Positions 18,186 to 24,493 of a stretch of DNA of 33,029 nucleotides are shown here, piece after piece. The position numbers and the translations under genes were made by a program. The stretch spans positions 1 to 33,029 of the forward strand of contig JAGQPC010000301.1 of assembly GCA_020426925.1 (NCBI GenBank), in the 5' to 3' direction. The DNA comes from Planctomycetales bacterium (GTDB taxonomy: Bacteria > Planctomycetota > Planctomycetia > Pirellulales > Pirellulaceae). Position 1 is the first letter of the stretch; each line of letters begins with the position of its first letter. The notes under the pieces are model-generated. The model did not search any database and was not told the origin of the DNA. It saw nothing but the letters and a program-made list of their open reading frames with translations.

Positions 18186-18677
18186 ATGAAAAGACTGATC
18201 GTTATGCGGCACGCGAAAAGTTCGTGGGCCGAACCAGGAATGCAAGATCATGCTCGCCCACTGAATGATCGAGGTCGGCAAGACGCTCCGAAGGTCGCGC
18301 AACAGCTGACGAACATCGGTTGGCAGCCAAATATCATTATCAGCAGCGATTCAACTCGGACTCGCGAAACGCTCGGCTTGATGGCGCTCGAGTTTTCAGA
18401 CGATGTACGTCTAGTCTTCGAAAGCGATCTCTATCACGCCGGAGTACGAGAAGTTGTCGCGCACGTCTGTAACGTTCCGAATGACGTGACAACGGTGATG
18501 GTGCTCGGCCACAATCCTGGTTGGGAATATGTCGTTGAGCACCTGTCGGGTGAAGAAGTCATTATGAAAACGGCAACCGCCGCGTTGCTTGACTTCGACG
18601 TCGACGACTGGAACGATGCGATCCGCTGCCCCGGAAGCTGGCGTTTGGTCGATGTGATTTATCCTCGCGACCTGTGA
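18186..18677 (+). CDS. SixA-like phosphohistidine phosphatase (histidine phosphatase superfamily)
   Basis: The 163-residue protein is close in length to SixA. It begins KRLIVMRHAKSSW, where R8-H9 is the RHG-type catalytic pair with H9 the phosphate acceptor. The second catalytic His is H109 in VLGHNPGWE, and STRTRETL supplies a further phosphate-pocket Arg. SixA proteins remove phosphate from histidine in phosphotransfer domains; some relatives act on small phosphates. AAGAAGG lies 8 nt before the ATG, and the gene begins 12 bp after ppk1, so the two are likely one transcript. The pairing suggests a role in phosphate or polyphosphate metabolism, but the substrate is not shown by the sequence. 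It ends 15 bp from a convergent gene. Confidence 0.9.
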   Translation: MKRLIVMRHAKSSWAEPGMQDHARPLNDRGRQDAPKVAQQLTNIGWQPNIIISSDSTRTRETLGLMALEFSDDVRLVFESDLYHAGVREVVAHVCNVPNDVTTVMVLGHNPGWEYVVEHLSGEEVIMKTATAALLDFDVDDWNDAIRCPGSWRLVDVIYPRDL

Positions 18678-18692
18678 ACTTGTAGCAGCGTC

Positions 18693-19379
18693 TTACTTTC
18701 GCTGCCGTCTAAACGCCAAGACCGGCAGCAACAAGCAACTAAAGACTGCCGCCGATGGCTCTGGAACAAAAACGATCTTGTCAATCGACAACGAAACGCT
18801 GTTCCCAATTCCGATGAGGCTGATACCAACCTCTGCGATGTCTGACCGATCGAGACCCGTTTGCTGGCTGTCAATGTGCAAAGATGCCACGAACGGTTCG
18901 GTCGACTGAGTCACGTTGAAGATCGAACTTCCGCCTGATTTTCCACTGGAGTCAGCAACAAAAAGATTGAGTGCTGCAGTACCCGCGGGTTCGAGATAAT
19001 GACCGAAGTAGATTTGGACCGCCGCATCAGGCACACTGAAGTCCAGAGAAGGCACGGTGGGCGGATCGTTGCGATTGCCTGTGCCGCTCGCATAGTAACT
19101 CAAGACGAGAGCCTCTACGCTTTCGGGGCTATCGAAATCCAGGCTGCCCGTGCCGGACGAGTCGACTTCTAGAATCGCTGGATCGTCTGGCCGACTTGGA
19201 TAAATGAATTGACGATATCCGGCCCAAACATGGTCCTCGTCGAAGCCTCCGCCCGCGAAATTGAATGGCGGACTTATGAAACTCCCCACGCTGAAATCGT
19301 CGAGGATCGTATCGGCGGAAAGCAGAGAACTGCAGAGACCAACGGTCAAGATTGCAAGAAGCGTTTTGCAGAACGACAT
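18693..19379 (-). CDS. PEP-CTERM sorting-domain exported protein
   Basis: The 228-residue protein has an N-terminal signal peptide (LLAILTVGLCSSLLSADT) and a C-terminal PEP-CTERM anchor: VPEPSAAVFSC, a short hydrophobic stretch, then FRRQRK. This tripartite tail marks proteins for processing by an exosortase, usually toward an extracellular polymer matrix or the cell surface. The middle is a beta-sandwich-like domain starting ILDDFSVGSF and rich in Asp, Ser and Gly. No exosortase gene is in the window. GGAGG is 5 nt before the ATG, an excellent ribosome site. The neighbouring iron-type binding protein lies upstream on the same strand with a long stem-loop between them, so they are probably separate transcripts. 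Confidence 0.88.
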   Translation of the reverse strand: MSFCKTLLAILTVGLCSSLLSADTILDDFSVGSFISPPFNFAGGGFDEDHVWAGYRQFIYPSRPDDPAILEVDSSGTGSLDFDSPESVEALVLSYYASGTGNRNDPPTVPSLDFSVPDAAVQIYFGHYLEPAGTAALNLFVADSSGKSGGSSIFNVTQSTEPFVASLHIDSQQTGLDRSDIAEVGISLIGIGNSVSLSIDKIVFVPEPSAAVFSCLLLPVLAFRRQRK

Positions 19380-19428
19380 GGCAACCTCCGTACCTGCTGC
19401 GTGCGAGCGACATCGCCCGCACCATTAT

Positions 19429-19482
19429 CGCAAGGCCTAGTCGAAGGTCAAGTTTGCACCTTCACTGAGCATAGGCCTTGCG
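19429..19482. repeat. Two-tier stem-loop between two minus-strand genes
   Basis: The outer arms CGCAAGGCCTA (19429-19439) and TAGGCCTTGCG (19472-19482) match over 11 bp. Inside, GAAGGT (19443-19448) pairs with ACCTTC (19458-19463) around a 9-nt loop. It starts 13 bp after the binding-protein stop codon. There is no T-run on either strand, so it is not a standard intrinsic terminator. It may protect an RNA end or act with Rho. Confidence 0.65.
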
Positions 19483-19495
19483 GCGACAGTCGTGA

Positions 19496-20542
19496 TCAAT
19501 TCGCGATCGTGAATACGTCGCGTACGGTTTCTGCAGCGGTCTCCCACTTGTCGGCTGCCAGATTGAAGTCGACGGACATGGCTCGGATGGTGTGCGGAGT
19601 CGCAACTCGTGACGTCGCAGTGCCGGTCGTGTTGAGCGGAATCTGTGCACTTTCTCCTGCGGCTAACAGTTGCTCCGTTTCCGGCCGCAGCAGAAATTCG
19701 ATCAGCCGCTGACCGTTTTCGCTGTTGCGGGCACCCTTGATCAATGAGAGCGAGTTCGGAATGAACAGAGTGCCCAACTGGCTGTCCGCTTGATCTGGAT
19801 AAACGATTTCAACGGGGCGTGCCGCTGCGATTTCGACCATCGCGTCATCTGTATCGGTCAGGCCAAACGCAATTTCGCCCTTGGAGACAGCCAATGCGAC
19901 TTGTTTGTTGCCCGGATAGACCTTTGCGTTCTTGCTAATCTGCCGCAAGAACGCAGTGGCCTCTTCGCTGCCTAGCGTCGCAAAAAGGCATGCTGCGTGT
20001 GACGCCGTCGTGCCGAACAACGGCTTTGCAATTCCGACTTTTTGTTTCCACTTTGGATCGGTGAGATCAGAAATCGATCGTGGTAATTCGTCCGGCTTGA
20101 CGATGTCCTTGTTTACCAAAATCACACGAGCTCTCGCTGCGAACCCGAACCATTCGCGATCAGGGTCGCGGTACTGCTTCGGGTAGTACTTGGCTGTTGC
20201 CGGCGAACATGATTGCAGTACGCCTTCGGACTTAAGTCGTAGTGTGTTGAGGATTTCGTTGTTCCAAAATACATCGCAACGCGGCCGATTCCGTTCGGCA
20301 AGAATCAGATTCGTAAGCCCAACCGTTTTGTTGGCCTCGGTGTCAAATTTTGGTCGCACGGCAATCCCGGTTACTTCGGTGAATTCCGCAAAGGTCACTT
20401 CAGCAAATTCACGATCCAGCGCGGTGTAAACGACGACCTCATTCTTCTTGCAGCCGCCAGCGCAAAGCATCACTCCTGCGAGCAAGCAAAAGAGCGTTAT
20501 TCGCGAACGACCGGAATCTTGTTTGGGCATATGCATTCCCAT
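19496..20542 (-). CDS. Iron(III)-type ABC transporter solute-binding lipoprotein
   Basis: The 348-residue protein starts with a lipoprotein signal ending in AGGC (Cys31), so it should be lipid-anchored outside the cytoplasmic membrane. The mature part follows the ferric-binding (FbpA/AfuA-like) class 2 solute-binding fold: [47 protein letters not shown], then [14 protein letters not shown] and [15 protein letters not shown]. These proteins capture iron or similar small ligands and hand them to an inner-membrane permease and ATPase. Neither partner gene is in this window, so this is an orphan component. Three ATGs lie close together at the start (20542, 20536, 20530); GGGA before the third makes it equally possible. 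Ligand identity is inferred from family only. Confidence 0.88.
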   Translation of the reverse strand: MGMHMPKQDSGRSRITLFCLLAGVMLCAGGCKKNEVVVYTALDREFAEVTFAEFTEVTGIAVRPKFDTEANKTVGLTNLILAERNRPRCDVFWNNEILNTLRLKSEGVLQSCSPATAKYYPKQYRDPDREWFGFAARARVILVNKDIVKPDELPRSISDLTDPKWKQKVGIAKPLFGTTASHAACLFATLGSEEATAFLRQISKNAKVYPGNKQVALAVSKGEIAFGLTDTDDAMVEIAAARPVEIVYPDQADSQLGTLFIPNSLSLIKGARNSENGQRLIEFLLRPETEQLLAAGESAQIPLNTTGTATSRVATPHTIRAMSVDFNLAADKWETAAETVRDVFTIAN

Positions 20543-20647
20543 GACAAATCGACCTCTGACAAATGGAGTGTACGGTGTCTAGCCATCGTCGGTATCTATC
20601 GATTACAACAAATTGGTTCAACCCGCCTTTGCGTTCGACACAGTCTC

Positions 20648-21256
20648 ATGGCAAAAGTTTACTTTTACTACTCTTCGATGAATGCTGGCAAATCGACCGT
20701 GCTACTGCAGTCGAACTACAATTATCAAGAACGCGGGATGACCACGTATTTGCTGGTGCCCGAAATCGATACGCGTTTTGGCACAGGCAAGATTTCGTCG
20801 CGTATCGGAATCGAAGCCACAGCGGAAACGTTCAATGTGTCCGACAATCTATTCACAAGGTGTCGCGACCGACACGAATCTGATGCATTGCACTGTGTAC
20901 TCGTCGACGAAGCTCAATTCTTGACTCGGTCTCAAGTAAACCAGCTCACCGATGTTGCCGATACGCTCGATGTTCCCGTGATCGCGTACGGACTGCGTAC
21001 CGATTTTCAAGGTAACTTATTCGAAGGCAGTACGTGGCTGTTGGCTTGGGCTGATAATCTGGTTGAGCTAAAAACGCTTTGCCACTGCGGCCGTAAAGCT
21101 ACCATGGTGTTGCGTTTGGACGCTACTGGAAAGCCTCTGCGAGACGGTGACCAAGTGAAAATTGGCGGCAATGAAACATACACTTCGGTATGTCGCCGCC
21201 ACTTCAAAGAAGGTATTGCACACTGCCCAACTCGGCCGCTCCCGTTCAAAGATTGA
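20648..21256 (+). CDS. tdk: Thymidine kinase (type II, Zn-containing)
   Basis: Tdk phosphorylates thymidine to dTMP with ATP in the nucleotide salvage path. The 202-residue product starts [16 protein letters not shown], with the P-loop at about 10-17. The catalytic region [10 protein letters not shown] has Asp-Glu at 87-88. Zn ligands are likely C145, C147, C182 and H185 (LCHCG and SVCRRH). The frame is open 129 bp further upstream, but that part overlaps the divergent binding-protein gene and lacks family similarity, so I take ATG at 20648, directly before the conserved start. From memory the protein is very close to Escherichia coli Tdk across its whole length. It is followed by a hairpin and then the DUF1080 gene. 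The 105-bp divergent gap upstream should hold its promoter. Confidence 0.95.
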   Translation: MAKVYFYYSSMNAGKSTVLLQSNYNYQERGMTTYLLVPEIDTRFGTGKISSRIGIEATAETFNVSDNLFTRCRDRHESDALHCVLVDEAQFLTRSQVNQLTDVADTLDVPVIAYGLRTDFQGNLFEGSTWLLAWADNLVELKTLCHCGRKATMVLRLDATGKPLRDGDQVKIGGNETYTSVCRRHFKEGIAHCPTRPLPFKD

Positions 21257-21272
21257 AGCCGCAACTTGTGGA

Positions 21273-21297
21273 GGGGTGCAATCGCTCACTGCACCCC
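21273..21297. terminator. Hairpin after tdk, possible terminator without U-tract
   Basis: GGGGTGCA (21273-21280) pairs perfectly with TGCACCCC (21290-21297) around a 9-nt loop, starting 17 bp after the tdk stop. The stem is strong, but no T-run follows on the plus strand, so termination is plausible rather than clear. Confidence 0.45.
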
Positions 21298-21379
21298 ATA
21301 GAATTGGCGTCCTCAATAATTCCGCGAGTTGCACTACCTCGCTACTGTTTTAGATCTCAGCCTTAGGAGCTTCCCGTTT

Positions 21380-22015
21380 ATGAAGATGACTGCGATTCGT
21401 ACACTGTGTTTGCTTTTCCTCGTTGCCGGTTCGGCACTGGCCGACGACAGCAACAACGAGTGGATTTCCATGTTCAACGGCCGCGACCTCGATGGCTGGA
21501 AGGTCAACGAAAACAAAGACTCTGTCAAAGTTGACGATGGCATGCTTATCATCGACGGCCCACGAGCTCATGCGTTTTTCGCTGGCTCAACAGGTAACGC
21601 CGATTTCAAGGATTTTCATTTCCAAGCTCAGGTCAAAACAACGCAGGGTTCGAACTCAGGGATTTATTTCCACACGGAATATCAAGACTCGGGCTGGCCA
21701 TCAAAGGGTTACGAGTGTCAGGTCAACAACACGCACGGCGATCCCAAAAAAACTGGCGGCCTCTATGGGATCCAAGATAACTTCGAGGCTCCCGCCAAAG
21801 ACGGCGAGTGGTTTAACTACGACATCATTGTCAAAGGAAAACACATCGTCGTTCAGATTAACGGAAAGACAATTTCCGATTACACCGAACCTGAAGACGC
21901 GGAGCGAAACGGTGAATTCAAGAATCGCCTGGTGTCGTCTGGAACGTTCGCCATTCAAGCACACGATCCCAAAAGTGTCGTGTACTTTCGCAACATTCGA
22001 GTGAAAAAGCTCTAG
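21380..22015 (+). CDS. DUF1080 (3-keto-disaccharide hydrolase) secreted protein
   Basis: The 211-residue protein has a signal peptide (TLCLLFLVAGSALADD) and then one DUF1080 domain, a concanavalin-like beta-sandwich. Landmarks are WISMFNGRDLDGWKV at the start, SNSGIYFHTEYQDSGWPSKG in the middle with YECQVNN following, and a closing FRNIRVKKL. Planctomycetes encode many such proteins; some members hydrolyse 3-keto-glycosides, so a role in breaking down oxidised sugars outside the cytoplasm is reasonable. I chose the ATG at 21380 because AGGAG lies 10 nt before it and the signal peptide begins there; an upstream ATG at 21329 adds 17 non-signal residues. The neighbours (tdk, a membrane protein) are unrelated. 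Substrate is unknown. Confidence 0.9.
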   Translation: MKMTAIRTLCLLFLVAGSALADDSNNEWISMFNGRDLDGWKVNENKDSVKVDDGMLIIDGPRAHAFFAGSTGNADFKDFHFQAQVKTTQGSNSGIYFHTEYQDSGWPSKGYECQVNNTHGDPKKTGGLYGIQDNFEAPAKDGEWFNYDIIVKGKHIVVQINGKTISDYTEPEDAERNGEFKNRLVSSGTFAIQAHDPKSVVYFRNIRVKKL

Positions 22016-22032
22016 AGGGCGACCGAAGCGTA

Positions 22033-22183
22033 GCGAGAGATGGCTAATAACCAAGCATCTTGGATTTCGGGTAGCTCGTAGTGGATCTTGCTAAAGATCC
22101 CGTCCGCCAGGAAGTTTAGCAACTTCCACTACCCGAACTAAGCTGACACAGACTACTAGCCGAGTGTTTATGCCGTCTCTCGC
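22033..22183. repeat. Nested inverted-repeat element with two inner hairpins
   Basis: Three layers of symmetry fill the gap between convergent genes. Outer arms: 22033-22044 with 22172-22183 (12 bp, one G-U pair). Middle arms: TTCGGGTAG (22066-22074) with CTACCCGAA (22129-22137). Inside these are two separate 7-bp hairpins: GGATCTT/AAGATCC (22083-22100, loop GCTA) and GGAAGTT/AACTTCC (22110-22127, loop TAGC). The two loops are each other's reverse complement. A second GTAGT at 22078-22082 could also pair with ACTAC at 22128-22132, so alternative folds exist. No coding frame or T-run explains it. It may be an intergenic mobile repeat or a bidirectional transcript end. Confidence 0.75.
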
Positions 22184-22192
22184 GCGAGTGCA

Positions 22193-23143
22193 CTATTTGG
22201 GAACGCGAGGTCGTTGGCGAGGGCCTCGCTCCAAAAGTTCATTGACAGAGCATTCGCCGCTGATCACGTCGTCGATTTCGTCCCATTCGAATCCACACGC
22301 TGACAACTCGGACACGTCGCATTCGGAAGGCTTGTCATCAAATAGCCCAATCGCTCGGTCTTCATTGACAGTCCGTTCGAACTCGTCGATACCGATCGAA
22401 TGCTGAGACCGCACCCAGGCAAGCAGATGGCTTAGCAAGTGGAAATTGGCAATTGTCCGAATCGGCAAATGCAGCCAGTGCGTTGATTCGTGGCTGTAAC
22501 CGATTCGCACTCCATCTTCTTCATCCAAGAACACGTCGTTGATTTCGTACCAACTGATCCCTTTCGAGCCGACCTTGATTCCTTCACGGCTGACTGAAAG
22601 TTTCTTTCCAAAACGCAGCCAATGCCCCGCTTCGTATGCGTGTTGATATGAGCCGAGCATTCGGTGAGTGATTTCGTTTTGAATACGTCGAGCAATCGCG
22701 ACCGAACCTTCAAAGCGGTCTAGTTTCAATCGACGTTCATCGTTCGACTCGATGCGAACCGTCCAACCTTGCGGCTTGTGATTGTTTGGTTTGTCAGAAT
22801 AGACGGGAGTTTGCCAGACGTTGCATATGTCTTCCCAGTGAAAAACGTCCGACGAAACGATGTCAATGTACTCTACGCCAAACTGGTGAAGATGAACTTG
22901 CCGAGTCTGTCTGACCCACAGCCTAATGGTGCTTAATGCAGCAGCTGCTAGGACGACAATCGAACTTCCCAGAAACAGGCGGCTTGCATCAGGCTGCAAC
23001 AGAGCGTGGTAGAGCGACCAGGCGCCGACAGCAGTTGTTGCACTCAAAAGCCACAGCAGCTTTCGGTACTTTCTAGATTCGGGAAAGTACGTTGCGACAC
23101 GTTTTCCCAGTGAGTTTGATGACGCGTCTCTCGTCGAAGACAT
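22193..23143 (-). CDS. Two-segment membrane protein of unknown function, possibly DUF6585-like
   Basis: The 316-residue protein has a basic N-terminus and two membrane segments, at about residues 28-48 (LLWLLSATTAVGAWSLYHALL) and 55-74. A soluble region of about 240 residues follows. The soluble part has two similar halves, each with a strand pair and a W-x-E-I/D-I element: FHWEDICNVW near 100 and ISWYEINDVF near 200. This PH-like, duplicated pattern reminds me of the DUF6585 group, but I cannot confirm it. The C-terminus is acidic, with a short basic end. The hairpin topology suggests both ends are cytoplasmic. It is alone on its strand with a structured element after its stop. Coding status is firm; function is unknown. 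Confidence 0.8.
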   Translation of the reverse strand: MSSTRDASSNSLGKRVATYFPESRKYRKLLWLLSATTAVGAWSLYHALLQPDASRLFLGSSIVVLAAAALSTIRLWVRQTRQVHLHQFGVEYIDIVSSDVFHWEDICNVWQTPVYSDKPNNHKPQGWTVRIESNDERRLKLDRFEGSVAIARRIQNEITHRMLGSYQHAYEAGHWLRFGKKLSVSREGIKVGSKGISWYEINDVFLDEEDGVRIGYSHESTHWLHLPIRTIANFHLLSHLLAWVRSQHSIGIDEFERTVNEDRAIGLFDDKPSECDVSELSACGFEWDEIDDVISGECSVNELLERGPRQRPRVPK

Positions 23144-23306
23144 GGCGAATCAATCCGTTAATCCGATGTCGTTCCTTGGTGTAGGCAAAGCGTTCCGTAA
23201 AATCGCGAGCCTCTTTCTGTTTATTGTCGAGATCAATGTGGAAAATTGAGGCCGATTCGCGAAACTGCGGTGTTCTTCGAATGCTATCAGCTATGGCTGC
23301 TTGAAA

Positions 23307-23732
23307 TCACTTCATTATCGAACGTGCTTCCAGCCGAAGCAGTTGTGCCAGATTCCGAAGTTTATCGGCCGAAAGATAATCCGTTTCACCCTCAAGCCGA
23401 TTCGCACGAGCATCCAGCAAAGCTGCAGTATCGCGCAGTTGAAGGCATAGCTCGTCGTCAGCCTGCGAACGCGTTTCTGCCGTCGCAGTGGTGTCGACTT
23501 GTTCGAGTTTGCGCGGTCCTTTTTCGGCGACTAGCTTCTGTAAGGCCTCGCGGAAGAGTTGGTCGCTCTCTTGACCGCTTAGAAACGGCAGCCCGTGCTG
23601 AGATCTGATTTCTGAGATTTCTTCGATCGAAGAGAGATCTGAGTCGTCTTGGATCGCACGTTCCTGCGAGTTGATGACTCCAACGCCGAAGCACGCTGCC
23701 GCCAAACAGGCGGCGACAATTCTCAATCGCAT
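23307..23732 (-). CDS. Small secreted helical protein of unknown function
   Basis: The 141-residue product starts with a signal peptide (IVAACLAAACFGVGVINSQE). The mature chain is acidic in its first half and strongly helical in its second (TRSQADDELCLQLRDTAALLD, then a LRNLAQLLRLEARSI end), with heptad-like Leu spacing that could form a coiled coil. AAAGGAG is 6 nt before the ATG, one of the best ribosome sites in the window, which settles the frame over an overlapping minus-strand frame at 23458-23850. I do not recognise a family. It is followed by 163 bp to the membrane protein gene on the same strand. Confidence 0.7.
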   Translation of the reverse strand: MRLRIVAACLAAACFGVGVINSQERAIQDDSDLSSIEEISEIRSQHGLPFLSGQESDQLFREALQKLVAEKGPRKLEQVDTTATAETRSQADDELCLQLRDTAALLDARANRLEGETDYLSADKLRNLAQLLRLEARSIMK

Positions 23733-24245
23733 GGCAGACTCCTTTCTGCAGCTGTTGGTTCACAGTTAACCCGCATCGCTCCGGCGGGCGACTTTCCCGT
23801 GGGTTTGCACGTTGAAGCCGGTCTTCTTGAGTGGCTGGTGCTCGGTGCAATTCTCAGTTTCTAAAAAGTCCCGGTCCGGCGCGGGTAGTGACTTACTTCA
23901 ACGTCGAGACAAGATACTTGGTTAGCGGCAGGTGCGCAAAGTTCAATAAATGCGCCGCCAGGAAAGACTGGTCAAATCGTGGCCGCAGCGATAGTGGAGA
24001 GAATCGCGAGTCAACGCATTGAAGCATCCGATGGCATCACACCTTCATGCAAACCCCCTCGGTCAGGTTGCCTGCGATACACAAGCGAGTGGACGAACCA
24101 ATGCTCGAGAGCGAGTGAATATCGCGGCGCCGAAAAAATTTCAAGAATTCGCGGAACACTTCGCCAGCGACTGCGTATTCATAATCAGCTGCAGTAAATC
24201 CACCAATTACGCAGTGAAACTTCAAAGTCTTCCTCCCAGCACGCA

Positions 24246-24300
24246 ACAGCCTCGGAAGCGCATGATGACGCTAGTTCGGCATCATGAGCTCCGAGGCTGT
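24246..24300. repeat. Two-tier stem-loop in the long intergenic region
   Basis: ACAGCCTCGGA (24246-24256) and TCCGAGGCTGT (24290-24300) pair over 11 bp. After a small internal loop, CATGATG (24261-24267) pairs with CATCATG (24280-24286) around a 12-nt loop. No T-run follows on either strand. It could be a REP-like element or part of a small RNA. Confidence 0.65.
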
Positions 24301-24419
24301 TCGCGTTACGCTTGGCCTTGCGTCTTTTCGCAGGTTTTCTGGACTGAATCTGGTTGATGTAATCCATCTTTCTTGTTTTGTATGGTGAATTGAACAGGCC
24401 TCAACTACGATGAAATATG

Positions 24420-24467
24420 CAGCTTTTTTAAGAAACCAACCCAGTTAAACCGGGTTAGATAAAGCTG
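24420..24467 (+). promoter_or_regulatory. Structured leader of the secretin-N gene
   Basis: CAGCTTT (24420-24426) pairs with AAAGCTG (24461-24467), and inside that AACCC (24438-24442) pairs with GGGTT (24452-24456). The fold ends 26 nt before the ATG at 24494, so if transcribed it would sit just ahead of the ribosome site. A role in translation control or mRNA stability is inference. Confidence 0.45.
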
Positions 24468-24493
24468 GATTACAAACGCGACGTTCAGGATCG

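Larger units (their letters stand above)
23733..24493. other. Long intergenic region with structured elements, no clear gene
   Basis: This 761-bp stretch has several short frames on both strands, none with a good ribosome site or recognisable domain. A 60-residue basic minus-strand frame (24185-24367) is the least unlikely. Two structured DNA elements are present: the stem-loop at 24246-24300 and the leader hairpin at 24420-24467, each listed separately. The size and structure leave room for an RNA gene, but I recognise no known class here. Confidence 0.45.

Noticed and set aside
23458-23850. 130-codon minus-strand frame overlapping the small secreted protein
   Set aside because: It is Arg-rich without signal peptide or ribosome site, while the competing frame has both.
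24185-24367. 60-residue basic minus-strand frame (starts MDYINQIQSRKPAKRRK)
   Set aside because: It has a fairly protein-like start but only a weak ribosome site, no recognised domain, and its middle is explained by the stem-loop at 24246-24300. A conserved homologue would change this view.
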